A stretch of 64,000 nt of DNA from Impatiens glandulifera (taxonomy: Eukaryota > Streptophyta > Magnoliopsida > Ericales > Balsaminaceae): NCBI RefSeq assembly GCF_907164915.1, contig NC_061862.1, positions 128,783,641 through 128,847,640 of the forward strand, written 5' to 3'. The notes under the pieces are model-generated. The model was not told the DNA's origin. It saw only the letters and a program-made list of their open reading frames with translations, and ran no database searches. The position numbers and the translations under genes were made by a program. Position 1 is the stretch's first letter. Each line of letters begins with the position of its first letter. Below, piece after piece: positions 20,489-33,630 of the stretch.

Positions 20489-23150
20489 TCCACTTTTCAA
20501 AATCCAAAACTTATTTGTGGAATTCTAGACTTGATGATTTACCACCTGACAATATTTCTGACTATAGTGGATGTATCGGAAAATTGTTTGCTTTGCCCTT
20601 TAATTTATGTACTTCCACTTTTTTGGCACCTTTTGATTTAGTTCATTCTGATGTTTGGGGACCAGCATTTATTCTCACTAAGAGAGACTCTAGATATTAC
20701 GTTTCATTTATTGATGATCACATTTTTTATTGTTGGATTTATTTAATGAAATGTCGTTCTGATCTTATTCATATTATGTTGAGTTTAAGGCCTACGTAAG
20801 AACTCAACATTATCCCAATATCAAGTGTTTTTGAGTTGATTTGGGGGAGAGTATATTAGTGGAGATCTTACTAATATTTTCAAAATTGATGGTACAATAC
20901 ATCAGTCATATTGTACTAATACCCCACAACATAATGGAGTAGCTGAGAGAAAGCATAAGCATATTGTTGAGATTGTCCGGTCTATGCTTTTATCCTCTAG
21001 TGTTCTTAGTGAATTTTGGGAAGAAATTGTCCTTACATTTGTTTATCTTATTAATAGAATCCCTACCGTTCAAAATTATGGGATTTCCCCAAATGCTAGA
21101 TTATTTAGTAAAACCCTATTAAATTCTCATTTAAGGGTTTTTGGCTTTACATGTTTTGTTTTTCGTCCACATTCAGAACGTTCTAAGTTATCATCTCGTG
21201 TGGCCATTTGTATTTTTCTTAGGTATGGAAGTGTGCAGAAAGTTTATCATTGTTATAATCGAGCTTGTAGAAAATTGTATGTTTCTCATAATGTTTCCTT
21301 TATTGAACATATTTATTTATTCACTATCTCACCTACCTCCCATGACATGTCAAAATCTGACATCATTCAAATTGATCGTTTTACTATTGATTGTCCATCT
21401 GAAATTGCTAACACTCGTGAAACTATATAAATGTTCTATTTCATCCTTTTTGTAGAACAAATGATATTGATACCTATCCTCTTTATGACTACTTCAGAAC
21501 CTCCTATAATTACAGATCCAAATTTACTTCAATATCCTACACGCACTCGTCGATCTACTCAGGTATATAATTTTAATTAGTCTTGCTATACACAATCTTT
21601 CACTTCCTTTTTAATTTCCATCAATTCTCTTTGTGAGCCCACCTCTTACTTTGAGGCATCTAATGAAGCTCTTTGGCAAGAGGCTATGAATGAGAAATTG
21701 TCTACTTTGGACAGAACTAGTACTTGAGATTTGGTTTCTCCACTAGTTGGTAAGAAAACTATTAGTTCTCGATGCGGGTATATAAAATTAAAACCAAGTA
21801 TGATGGCTCTATTGAGCGATATAAATCTCGTTTTGTTGCAAGACGTTATACTCAATAGTATGACATGGATTACGAAGAGACTTTTGCATTTATTTCAAAA
21901 ATGACATATGTCTAGGTTTTTATTGCAGTAGTTTCTGTTGTTGGTGTATTTCACAAATGGATGTTAAAAAAATTGAATGGGGATCAGGAGGAATTCTACA
22001 TGGTTCCTCCACCTGGTTTTCTCATCGGCCAAGATAAGTATGCAGGCTTAAGAAGGCCATGTATGGTCTTTAACAAGCCCCGAGAGTTTGGTTCGACAAG
22101 TTCTCCTCTGTAATATTTTTACTTGGTTTTACTTCTAGTTCTCATGATTCGGCATTATTCGTTAAATCGTCCCATGCAGGTCATATTCTTCTTTTGTTGT
22201 GTATGCTGATGATATGATTATTATAGGAAATGATGTTGTCAGTATCTCAAACCTAAAAGCTACTTTGTCTCACTATTTTGAGATGAAATATTTAGGTAAT
22301 CTACGTTACTTTTTAGGTATTGAGGTAGCCTATTCTGAAAAGGGATATATTCTCTCTTAGTCTAAGTACACTTCAAATATTTATGAGCGGTCTCGTCTCA
22401 CAAATACTCGTATTGTTGACTCTCATCTTGAGGTCAATGTTTGTTACAACCCTACTGATGGGGATGCTCTTGCTGATCTATTTTTATCTTGATCAATCGT
22501 GGGTAGTCTGGTGTACCTCACTATTACTTGGCCTAATATTGCGTTCACATTGTCAGCTAGTTCGTTTGCTCACCTACATCTGTTCATTGGGCTGCAGTTA
22601 TATGTATTTTGCGTTATCTTCTAGGAAAACTAAATCATTGTCTCTTGATTCCATCAACCTTATCTTTGGAGCTTCACGCTTTTTTATGCCGACTGGGCAA
22701 CTAACCAAAAATCAACTATTAGTTATCGTGTATTCTTAGGTGATTCACTTGTTTCATGGAAAAGTAAGAAACAATATGTTATTTCTCACTCTTCATTTGA
22801 GGCAGAGTATCGCGCTATGACGTCTACTACATGTGAGATTATATGGTTACGTTGGTTATTGACTGATATGGGCGTCTCTCTTAGTGGTCTGACACTGATG
22901 TACTGTGATAATAAGAGTGCCAATCAGATTGCGCATAACACAGTCTTTCATGAACGTACCAAGCATATTAAGATCAATTGTCACCTTACTCTGCACCATT
23001 TCGAGTGATGCACCATATCCTTACCTTTCGTCTCATCTTCAATGCAGTTTGTAGATTTCCTCACAAAGGCACACACCATCAAGCGTCACTAGTTCTTTCT
23101 TGACAAAATCACAATGTTTCTCTTTACACCATCACGAGTTTGAGAGGGGA
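20489..23150 (+). pseudogene. Decayed copia pol fragment (integrase to RNase H)
   Basis: Reading-frame pieces in order: GAG-pre-integrase remnant (LWNSRLDDLP, then CIGKLFALPF), integrase core (DLVHSDVWGPA; FIDDHIFYCWIY; NTPQHNGVAERKHKHI at 20910-20960), the chromodomain-like C-terminal part (20984-21430), a heavily mutated RT (21650-22500, with the YADD-like box near 22200), and RNase H (22740-23008; MYCDNKSANQIAHN, HERTKHIKI). Gag, protease and the 5' LTR are missing. Dozens of stops show long decay. Confidence 0.85.
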
Positions 23151-23430
<280 letters not shown>

Positions 23431-24129
23431 GAATTTATTATTTATGAATTTTAATTTCATATAAAGATATCAGAAATTTGGAATCAAGATAATTAATTGT
23501 CAATTTTCTCTATTTATACAATAGGCCTCTAATACCAATTGTTGAAAAATTATGCGATTGTAAGTAGAATTTTAGATCCAAATCTAAACACCATTGGCCT
23601 AGGATTTCTATGTTAATTGATAAAATCGTTATTAATTGGATTAAATTATCTCAAAATATTGTCCAATCTAAAATTAGTTATTGCACATTAAATTAAAAGA
23701 CACAATTCTTTCAATTAAAGTAATATTTATAACTGCAATCAACTACTTCTAATTGGTTCGATCTCCAACTATCTTCTTTCCGGTTTGATCGCCCTCTTCT
23801 CCTCTTCTGTTACAGGGTCTTCCCCAATGTCTCCTTAGTCGTCTAATCATGTATCTTCTATTTTCTCAACCCCCCCCCCCCCCCCTGTTTCCTTAGTCGT
23901 CTAATCATATATCTTCTACTTTCTCATGTTGATGTATGGAACCTTAATCACTAGTTTGTTGGAAACACAAACAACAATCAATTAACAATATCAGGAAACG
24001 AGCTTTTTCATAACTTCTTACAAACTCCTACATGAAAATTCGATTAGAATTTACATATATGGAAAAGGAAAAGAAAGATTCGTTCTTTCACCTGCTTCAG
24101 CCTCAACATGCCCTGTTTGAAGGGTGGAA
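23431..24129. other. Non-coding stretch with a C17 run and a flanking duplication
   Basis: 23870-23886 is a run of 17 C. The ~37 bp before it (TCCTTAGTCGTCTAATCATG and following) are repeated after it at 23890-23926 with few changes. No gene seen. Confidence 0.6.
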
Positions 24130-25045
24130 TAGAGAGAATCATTAAGTGGTGTCTGTAGCTCTTGAATTCCATGCCCACTACTATTGGAGGGACTATCTCA
24201 ATCATTCTATAGTAAATGCAATTTGGGACACTACCAAGACATAATATTCCAATATTGACAATAGTTCGAAACTATTTCAAGCCGAATTGATACTTTATAA
24301 ACTAAAACAATTAGATGAAATGGATGTTGAATAGTTCTTCAACGTCCTAGATAAAAATTGACAAGAAGACGTCGCATTTATAAATTTCTCTTTGGATTAA
24401 ACCCTAACTTCGAACGAATACGCTCTAGAATCATGGCGATGAAACCTACATCAATCATCGACGAAGTGTTCTTTGAGGTACGTAAAGAGGAAATTCGAAT
24501 CCAAGTGATGGTGAAACTAGACGTCAAGTGTTATTGTCGAACTTGACGCCCTTAACTTTGATGTGAGGAAAGGAACTCGCCCGTACTACGGTCAATGTCG
24601 AAAACTAAAGATTCTATACGGGAAGCCTGCTGATTGGAATCGTTCCGATTGAAAGTTGAAAGGAGATGTCGAATTTTTTAGTTTAAGATTGTGTCTGCGA
24701 ATTTATCCGCGAACTTGTCTCAACGACCAGCTCTTGGCTCTATTGTTCTATTTGGTGAACACACTTGAACTAAAGCTAATGAGGGTTTAGGATTTGTTTG
24801 GAATCTACCTTAAAGGTATGAAAATTAATGTCTTAAATAAAAATAATGACAATTGGATAATTTACTTAGGTGCACCTGATCACATGACTGAAAATAAATC
24901 GATTTTAGTAAATTATCGTCCATGCCACATTATTCTCGGAATTAAAATTGCTAATGGATCATCGATTAAAATATTTGGATTTAGATCGGTATATATTTCA
25001 AACAAATTATATCTCGAGACGTTCCTTTTTTTTATCTCAACTTGA
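24130..25045 (+). pseudogene. Decayed copia gag-protease fragment
   Basis: 24190-24546 matches a UBN2-type copia gag: NAIWDTTK, a decayed L-K-Q-L-D-E-M-D segment, then YKFLFGLNPNFERIRSRI and EVFFEVRKEE. A decayed zinc-knuckle region ending YGKPADW is at 24560-24640. 24794-25045 is an aspartic-protease remnant (NWIIYLGAPDHMTEN, where families have W-I-I-D-S-G-A) with the catalytic Asp lost. No LTRs recognised. Confidence 0.75.
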
Positions 25046-26504
25046 GTGTAGTATGTTATCCATAAGAAGTCTATGGATCTAAATTGTAGTGTCAATCTAA
25101 ATTATAGGTCTACATATAGATAATATTTATTAAAATAATAAAAAAAAAAAACACTATATCACTATAGATATTAATAATACAGAATAAAAAATAAGATATA
25201 AGTTATTTATCAAACTCATGTAAAATTTTAAAATAATATATATAAATTTATTAAAAATAATATAACATTTATAAATATTTTGTTTTAAATTATTTATTTT
25301 ATAAATTTAAATAATTTAACGAATTATTTAATATAATAAATTATATTATAAGGAAATATTAATTTATTTAATAATTCAGATTTATTATAAGGTTAATATT
25401 ATTATTAAATTTACTTTTAGCCAGTTCATGATGTAAGCTTTTTTTTTTTTTTTAGGAAGTTCGAATCTTAGCCGTCCAAGTAATTATAAGATTTTATTTT
25501 TTTCAATTTTGATAAATTTGAGACAATGATAAATTTAATATTTTATCTCTAATTTAAGCCCACACCTATATCAATCCATTTTATTGAATTATTTTTATTT
25601 ATATAAAAATTATATATATATAAATAAAAATAATTTCATAAATGGTTGGGCTTAGATTATTGTTTTTTTTTCAATTTGAATACTCCAGACCAGCTACTCC
25701 AAAAGAAAATACAAATTCATAATTTTAAAATAAAAATGCAGATGTGTTTACATGCACCTCTTTTAAATTAAGTCCAAGAAATGAGCTCAAACCCAGTTCG
25801 TTTTGAATAATATGGGCCTAAGCCTGCTCATATAACTCCAGCCCAAATGGTTTTCAATGGCTTTGTTTTTAAAAAAGAAGAATACTTTGCGACCTCGAAT
25901 TAATAAATAAATTGGATGATTAAATCTATCTCGATTTTAATATGCCATATTAAATATGAGACATTCAACAAGGTATCGGACTGTTTTTCAAATTGTTTCA
26001 AAAATATCTTAATATATGAATTTTTAATTGTAAGTGATATTTCACTACTTATTTATTCTTGTTTTCGATAATTTACTTAACCTTATTTAAACACATACTA
26101 TGATTATAAATTAATTTAAATATCTTAACTAAGTTAATTTTTAAAACTATAAACTTTTAAATTTATCTTCGAGAATCAACTAATTACATTATCTTGCGAT
26201 TAATCAACAATTTGAACAATTAATTATATATGTAATAATATACAACCATTGATAATCTTAATTTTTAGTCCAATAGTTATTCATTCACTCTACTTAAATT
26301 ATAAAGTGTTACAATTCCATATTTTATTATTGCTCATACATTTACTATACTTGAAAGTCTATCATTATTAAAAAAATTAATAAACAAACTCATTAAAAAA
26401 TTATATGGACAATTTATTCATTCAACCAAACACTAGAGAAATCCCAGGATACTTATCATTTTTATTTTACCCAAATTTAATTAATTTAATCATGTAGTGA
26501 CTAA
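25046..26504. other. AT-rich non-coding sequence
   Basis: Very AT-rich with long A and T runs. No gene, tRNA or transposon end recognised. Confidence 0.6.
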
Positions 26505-26509
26505 TAAAG

Positions 26510-26830
26510 TATTAAAGATAAGGATGTCTTTTACATTCTAAGGAGACTAGAAAACATAAAGTCTCATTCATTTCCAAGAAAACGTTAACACCTACCAAAT
26601 GTCTGCCAATTAATAAATGACGTTGTTTCCCAACACATTGAATCTTGTATATCATTAGTGTTGTCATTTATTCTTTTAATCTTTCAATTAATGTAATGTA
26701 TATAAATAGTGTTGATGCAATATCAAATACACATATAGAAAATATAATCTCCCTTCTACCATTATTCATATTATCTATTTCTCTCTCATTCACTCATCTC
26801 TACTTATCATTTATTATATCTTGTCTAACT
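26510..26830 (+). repeat. 5' LTR of the copia element
   Basis: 321 bp, matching 31076-31180 plus 32102-32340. It contains TATAAATAG at 26700-26708 as a likely TATA box and a CT-rich 3' part. Confidence 0.88.
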
Positions 26831-26843
26831 TGATATCAGAACA
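26831..26843 (+). other. Primer binding site, mutated
   Basis: TGATATCAGAACA directly follows the 5' LTR; it differs from the tRNA-iMet-type TGGTATCAGAGCA at two positions. Confidence 0.8.
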
Positions 26844-26883
26844 ATTATAAGGGAAAACCCTCTTACATCGATCCCCTTCTCAA

Positions 26884-29800
26884 ATGGCTCAAAATAATGT
26901 CTATTATCTTCAACATACATCTATTATCAAACTCGGCCAAAAGAACTTTGTTCTCTAGCGTTCACAAGTTGTACCTGCTCTCAAAGGGTACATATTCTTT
27001 GGATTTGTCAATTGAGATTTCCTAGCTCCTATTAAAACTACAGAAGCATCGACTTCCACTAAGCTTCTGGCCTAGGAACAACAAGATCAACGTTTGTTAA
27101 GCTGGCTCCTCGGAACACTATCTGAATCAGTGTTTGCACAGGTCACAAGTGAAAACTGTATTTCATCTCAATACCTCTGGGAAACACTTAAGCGATGTTT
27201 CTCTACTCAATCCAAAGATAGACTAATGCAGCTCCGCCTTCAACTTTAAACTATCAAAAAAGGAGAATCATCCATGGAGTCTTATATCCAAGTTATCAAG
27301 GTCATAACTGATAACCTTGCGGCTGTCGGGCAGAAAGTTGCAGATGAAGATCTTTTTCTTTACGTACTTGGCGGCCTTGGACCCGAGTATGAATCCCTTC
27401 TAGTCGTAGTTACAACACGTCCAAATTATATTATTGTCGACGATCTGTCTGGATTACTTCTCACACATGAAATCAAACTTGAGTCTCTCTATGCCAACTC
27501 GCCAACTACTAATGTTGTAAATAGTCGTCGTGGAACTTCAGCGACTAAGAATCATACAGATAAAGGTGTATTTTCTCTCTCTTTTGGATCTGCTACTCGT
27601 CCATCGACACCAGATGACTCTTTTCACTCACAACAAAGTGCCTCTACTGCATCTTCTATTTTAGGGAAGCCATCAAATTTCTTTAATTCAAGAAGGGTTG
27701 GCCCATCTCGCCCTCATTGTCCCTATCGTGGTACTCAAAATCAAAATTGTCCTAAGTGTTAAACATGTGGTCGTTTTGGACATCTCTCTAATATGTGTCG
27801 TTCTAGTTTAGTCTATCAACTTTGTAATATTCCAGGACATTCTGTAGGAACTTGTCGACGCAGATTTGACCAGAAATTTTGTTCATCTTCCTCATCGGCA
27901 GCTATGATGGAAACTCCATCTATTGTATCTGACTCAGCTTGGTACCATAATTCTGGAGCAACTGATCATTTGACCGCTAACTTTGACAATCTTTCCATTC
28001 ATTCTCCATTTTATGCATCTTAAAAAATATTTTGCATGTTCCCATGATTACAAAAACCTATCTTAGTGTGGCTCGATTTATAGCCGACAATAATGTATTA
28101 ATTGAATTTTATCCAACATTTTGTGTTGTGAAGGATCAGGTCACGAAGAAAGAAATTCTTCGAAGAACCTTGCATAATGGATTATATCGACTACTCAATC
28201 CAAAGAGTGCACCCAAACAAGCATTTATTAGTTCCCGATCAACTACATCAGTTTGACACTCTCGATTGGGCCACCCGTCTCCTGCAACTTCTACTTATGT
28301 TATGTCTCATTTTAAGTTACCTTTGTTAGGTATATGCATACTGAATTTTGTGATTCTTGTCAATTTGGGAAAGCTCATAAACTTTCTTTTGTATCATCAA
28401 AAACGTGCTTTTGTGCACCTTTAGAGCTTATTCACTCAGATGTTTGGGGACCTGCTCCAATTTTTTCCTCTAATGGTTTTCGGTACTTTGTCATTTTTAT
28501 CGATGATTATAGTCGATTTACTTGGCTTTATCTGCTCAAACGCAAATCAGATGTGTTGACGGTATTTATTCAATTTAAAGCATTAGTTGAAAACCAGTTC
28601 AATAAAAAGTTAAACAAAACTCTACAAACTGATGGGGGAGGCGAATATCGTACCTTTGGACATACTACCTCTCTTAATGGTATACATCATAGACTCTCAT
28701 GCCCTCATACAAGCGAGCAAAATGGGGTAGCCGAGCAGAAAATGTGTCATCTGATTGAAACATCTCTTACTCTACTTGCTATACATCTATGCCCCTTTTA
28801 TTTTTGGGACGAAGCCTTCTCCACAGGTACCTATCTTATCAATCGAGTACCTACTCCTGTTTTAAGTAATCGATCTCCCTATGAAGCATTGTTCAATCAA
28901 ACTCCCAATTACAACTTTTTTCGCACTTTTGGATGTCATTGTTATCCTCTTATTCGAGCTTACAACAAGAACAAACGTGACTTTCGATCCCAAAAGTGCT
29001 TATTTTTGGGCTATAGTCCCTCACATAAAGGCTATCGATGTTTTCATATCCCTACGGGATGCATGATTATTTCACGCCATGTCACTTTTGATGAAACCAC
29101 ATTTCCCTACAACCCATCCTCTCTCCCACAAAACCCACAACCTATATATACATCACCAACAACAAATTCTCATTCTTTATTACCTATCACATCTACTATC
29201 CCTAGTCCACCTGAAACCACATCACCCTCTTCATCACCCCCACCTTAACCTAACCCAAGCGGTTCACCCTCTTCATCACCTCCAAATTAACTTAACCCAA
29301 GTGGTTCACCCCCTTCATCACCTCCACCTTCACCTAACCAGAGCGGTTCACCCTCTACTTCAAATGTTTCATCACCCACTCCATATTCTTCACCACCTAC
29401 TACCCCATCACCCATCATCAATCAGTGTCATACTCCAATTCTCAAAGCCCCTACTTACTCCAATCATCCTATGCGCACACGTTCCATGTCCCGTCTCCCT
29501 TTTTCTTCCTCCCTTTTCACAGCCATCACCCCTGAGACGACATGCTTCTCCTTTTCCAATAAAGATCCTTCTTGGCGTTCAACCATGACCTCTGAATATA
29601 ATGCTCTTATTTAGAATCAGACATGGTCTTTAGTTCCTCCTAACTCCGGACAAAATATTGTGGTTGCAAAAAGGTTTACAAACTCAAACGGAAAGCGGAT
29701 GGCTCAATTGAGCGTCATAAAGCTCGTCTTGTGGCGAAAGGCTTTCATCAACAACTTGGTGTTAACTATGTTGATACTTTTAGTCCAGTTATTAAGCCAA

Positions 29801-31050
29801 CAACCATAAGGACCATTCTTGCACTTGCTTTGTCCCGAAATTGGCCTATTCACCAACTTGATGTTAGCAACGCCTTTCTTCATGGAAAATTACATAACGA
29901 GGTATATATGACTCAACCTCCTGGTTTTGTTCATCCTGAATTCTCTAATCACGTGTGTTAGCTCCATAAAGCCATATATGGTCTAAAACAAGCACCCCGT
30001 GAATGATACTCTACGCTACGATCCTCACTCCTGTCGCTTGGATTCTTTGAAGCTAAGTCTGACTCCTCCTTATTCCTCAATCATACATGTATAATCACTG
30101 CATATATCCTTGTGTACGTAGATGACATTATCTTTACGGGAAACTCAGCCTCACATCTGTCTACAATCATTTCTCTCCTACAAGACAACTTCCCAATTAA
30201 AGACCTTGGACAACTCCATTATTTTCTCGGTGTTGAAGTTTCTCGCTCATCTGATAGGCTCTTTTTGAGTCTATCACAATATATTCAGGACCTTCTTATT
30301 AGGGCTGACATGCAATACTCCAAACCACTTAATTATCCCGTCTCTACTGGTTCTTCACTTTCTAGATATTATGGTGATCCCCTTTTTGATCCCTTCTTAT
30401 ATAGAAGTATTGTGGGAGCTCTACAATATTTAACTCTCACTCGTCCTGAATTGTATTTACGGTCAATCATGTTTCTCAATTCATTCACTCTCCAACATCC
30501 ACCCATTGTGTTGCGGTCAAACGTATATTACGATATCTTCATCATACTCCACACCATGGGCTTGTCTTTCGTCCATCGGCATCCATCACCCTGGAGACCT
30601 ATTCTGATGCTGATTGGGCAGGTTGTCCTGACGATCGTCGATCCACTATAGGATATTGTATCTTTCTTGGTAATAACCTCATCTCGTGGAACTCCAAAAA
30701 GCAGTATGTTGTTGCTCGATCAAGTACTGAATTTGAATTTCGAGCCTTAGCTCATGCCACTACCGAACTTTGTTGCCTTCAATCTTTCTTAAGTGAATTA
30801 CGAATTCCATCAATCCATCCACCGACTTGGTGGTGTGATAATATCGGCGCAACATTTCTCTCTGCAAATCAAGTGTTTCATGCTCGTACAAAACATATTG
30901 AGATTGATTTCCACTTTGTTAGGGAGAAAGTGGCTCAAAAATCTCTACTTATTCAGTATGTCCCGACTCATGATCAAATTGTTGACATATTTACGAAAAG
31001 ATTGTCATCACCTTGGTTTATTTTTCTCCATGACAAGCTCACGGTGTGTG
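26884..31050 (+). pseudogene. Copia gag-pol pseudogene
   Basis: Starts MAQNNVYYLQ at 26884. Gag UBN2 region to 27762 (LFLYVLGGLGPEYESLL), a broken zinc-knuckle stretch near 27770-27840, protease with NSGATDHL (first Asp changed to Asn) at 27950, integrase at 28334-29248 (LIHSDVWGPAP, TDGGGEY, SEQNGVAE), a Pro/Ser/His-rich low-complexity linker, RT at 29660-30460 ([22 protein letters not shown]) and RNase H at 30600-31030 (ARTKHIEIDFHFVREK). Stops and frameshifts throughout, including TAG 26956, TAA 27760 and TAG 29959. Copia polyproteins direct reverse transcription and integration; this copy cannot. Confidence 0.9.
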
Positions 31051-31075
31051 TCTTCCTGTTTCGTTTGCGGGAGGG

Positions 31076-32340
31076 TATTAAAGATATGGAGGCTATTAAA
31101 GATAATGATGCCTTTTTACATTCCAAGGAGATTAGAAAACATAAAGTCTCATTCATTCCCAAGAAAACGTCTACACCTAGTAAGAGCATCAGCAGCGCAC
31201 AAGCCCTCTGCCCTCTTATTTTGTGAAATCAATATTCCACATCAGCAGAAAGACATTGTACTTGGCCAAAACACTCCAATGCTTCCGCCCGCCCTCTTAT
31301 CTAAATAATAAATTTTATTTATACTATTTTAAATAAATAACTAATTTATAATATAGGAATATTATAACTAATATTCCTATATTATAGGAAAATTTGAGAT
31401 CGTGTTAATATAATTAATAAAAAATATATTAATTTATTTAAAATATATATTTATTAATTAAATATATAAATAATATTCCTGTATTATATATATTATAGGA
31501 GAATTTGAAAATTTCACCCTTAAAACATATTAATATAATTAATAGAAAATATTTTATAACGGATATAATTTATAACGATATAAAACATGTTAATATAATT
31601 AATAGAAAAATATATTAATTTACAATTACAAGAATAAATTTGAGAATATATAACATATATTTCTATATTATAGGAAAATTTGAGAATATATAATTAATAT
31701 TTCTATATTATAATAAAATATAAAATATTTTTATAATTTAAAATATATTATAATATTTTTATAATTTAATATATAATTAATATTATTATAATTTAATATA
31801 TAATTAATATTCCTATCTTATAATAAAACTTTAAATATATATTTATTTAACGTTATTATAATAATGTTACTTAAAAATAATAGGAAAAAATATTATAATT
31901 AAATATATAACTAATAATCCTATATTATATAATATATTATATTATATAATTATGAAAAAGTCAGAAGAGGGCATGACCGGCATAGAGGGCACTGCCCTCT
32001 TTTTGCTTTTATCTCCAATGCAAAAAATGAAAAAAACCAATGACCTGCCCTTTTCCACGCTGTCCGATGCGGGCACAGGTCATGCGTTAGAGATGCTTTA
32101 AGGGTAGGGTCTGCCAATTAATAAATGACGTTGTTTTTCAACACATTGAATCTTGTATATCATTAGTGTTGTCATTTATTCTTTTAATCTTTCAATGAAT
32201 GTAATGTATATAAATAGTGTTGATGTAATATCAAATACACATATAAAAAATATAATTTCCCTTTTACCATTATTCATATTATCTTTTTTTCTCTCTCATT
32301 CAATTATCTATACTTATCATTTATTCTATCTTGTATAACT
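31076..32340 (+). repeat. 3' LTR of the copia element, split by a MITE
   Basis: 31076-31180 and 32102-32340 together match the 5' LTR. There is a short internal repeat (CTATTAAAGATA) near 31093 that is absent from the 5' LTR. It ends TTGTATAACT, followed by the TAAAG target duplication. Confidence 0.85.
31184..32098. mobile_element. PIF/Harbinger-like MITE inside the 3' LTR
   Basis: 915 bp flanked by TAA (31181-31183 and 32099-32101). Ends are GAGCATCAGC and the inverse of AAGCATCTCT, imperfect terminal repeats of the GAGCATCTC type known for Harbinger-related MITEs, with the matching 3-bp TAA target. The interior is AT-rich with repeated TAATATTCCTATATTATAGG words. GCCCTCT motifs occur near both ends. 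No ORF. Confidence 0.75.
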
Positions 32341-32345
32341 TAAAG

Positions 32346-33129
32346 TATTACCATTTCTAAACGACAGTAACTTTTTATTAATTATAACATTTTTAAAAGA
32401 AATCTAAACGTATAATTGTGTAGGATTTGACAACTTTTACAATTTCTAAACAATACTAACCTAATCATTTAAACTTTTCTTTTATATACACAGTACAACA
32501 ATGAGATCTTATAAGTAATCTTTGATTCCTATAATTTCTTTAAACATAATTCGTAAAAACAACTCAGTATACAAATTATAATAATATTTCAATAAAAACA
32601 AACAATGTCTTATCAACTCATAATAAGATCATGTATTCTCGAAATTGACATTCCTTGCATTAGTTGCAAAAAGTCTTCATTCAATTCCAAATCTGATTTT
32701 ATTTACAAAACCTACACTTAATCCCAGAACTAGCAATGATAATTATAAGATCCGTTGGGTTGCAAAATCGATAAAAAAAATGAAAGAAGAAGAAGATAAA
32801 TAATCATTAAAAATTGGTTTGTGATCCTCGAATTGAGTAATTTGAACGTCAAATAGACACGGTTTCGGCAAAACCGGTTCCTCAAACAACTTTTTGGGTC
32901 GAAGACGGTGTTGAAGAATGATAGTGATGACACTTGTCCATTGTTAGAAGTAATCAAATCCGACAATAACCACGCACGTGGGACCCTTCTAACACGTGTG
33001 TATGAAATATGAATCATTGCCTGCCTTAAATATAAAACTTATGTTATTATTCTCTTTCTCTTTGGATAACTGGGTAAAAAATTATTTAAATAGTATGCAG
33101 TTAAATGCACGATTAATTATATAAAAATG
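32346..33129. other. Non-coding AT-rich sequence with G-box motifs
   Basis: No supported gene. 32960-33005 has CACGTGGG and ACACGTGT, both containing the plant G-box core CACGTG, within a more balanced region. A 95-codon minus-strand frame (32730-33017) overlaps it but shows no domain. Confidence 0.4.
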
Positions 33130-33592
33130 AGAAAGAAAAAAAATTACGATTAAAATGTGATAACATTTTTAATTTACTCTTACATGTATATTTAAATTAA
33201 TCACAGTTTTCGATTCGATAATCCGGATACTTTCAAAATTAAGCATCATTATATATATAGATTAGTTAGTTAAAAAGTTGAACTTATATTGTTAAAACGT
33301 CTCGCGTTCATTAAATTTGGTGTTGGATTTAAAATATAAAGTCTTATTATTCTAGTTGGTTAAAGGGTTATATTTGTTTGGTTAGATTGCAAGTTCGAAA
33401 TATACCTATATCATTTTTAATTTTATTTTTAACCGTTTTAAGTTTATAGACGGATAAACCCACAATCCGACCTAACTATTCATTTACTCTCACATATATA
33501 TCCAAATTAACTACGTCTCGACCCGACAATTCAGACACTTTAAAAATTAAGTATCATTATATTATATTATATTATATTATATTATATTATAT

Positions 33593-33629
<37 letters not shown>

Positions 33630-33630
33630 T
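33130..33630. repeat. Diverged relative of the 38.7-kb Helitron, with (ATATT)n and (AT)n tails
   Basis: Shares long stretches with 38730-39110: TTAGTTAGTTAAAAAGTTGAAC, AAATTTGGTGTTGGATTTAA, TTTTTAACCGTTTTAAGTTT and CACAATCCGACCTAA. The AAATTAAGCATCATTATATA end occurs twice (33237 and 33545). It ends in an ATATT pentamer run (33555-33600) and an AT run (33600-33625). The true ends were not found. Confidence 0.6.

Larger units (their letters stand above)
26510..32340 (+). mobile_element. Ty1/copia retrotransposon, complete ends, degenerate coding region
   Basis: Direct repeats start TATTAAAGATA at 26510 and 31076. The flanks carry a perfect 5-bp target duplication TAAAG (26505-26509 and 32341-32345). 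A primer site follows the 5' LTR and a purine tract (GCGGGAGGG) precedes the 3' LTR. Coding order gag, protease, integrase, RT, RNase H is that of copia. The 3' LTR is interrupted by a 915-bp MITE. Confidence 0.92.

Noticed and set aside
25455..25490. Possible tRNA B box (AGTTCGAATCTT)
   Set aside because: No matching A box at proper spacing and a T-run in between.
32730..33017. Minus-strand 95-codon gene near G-boxes
   Set aside because: No domain, no splice or coding-bias support; hydrophobic end looks random from AT-rich sequence.
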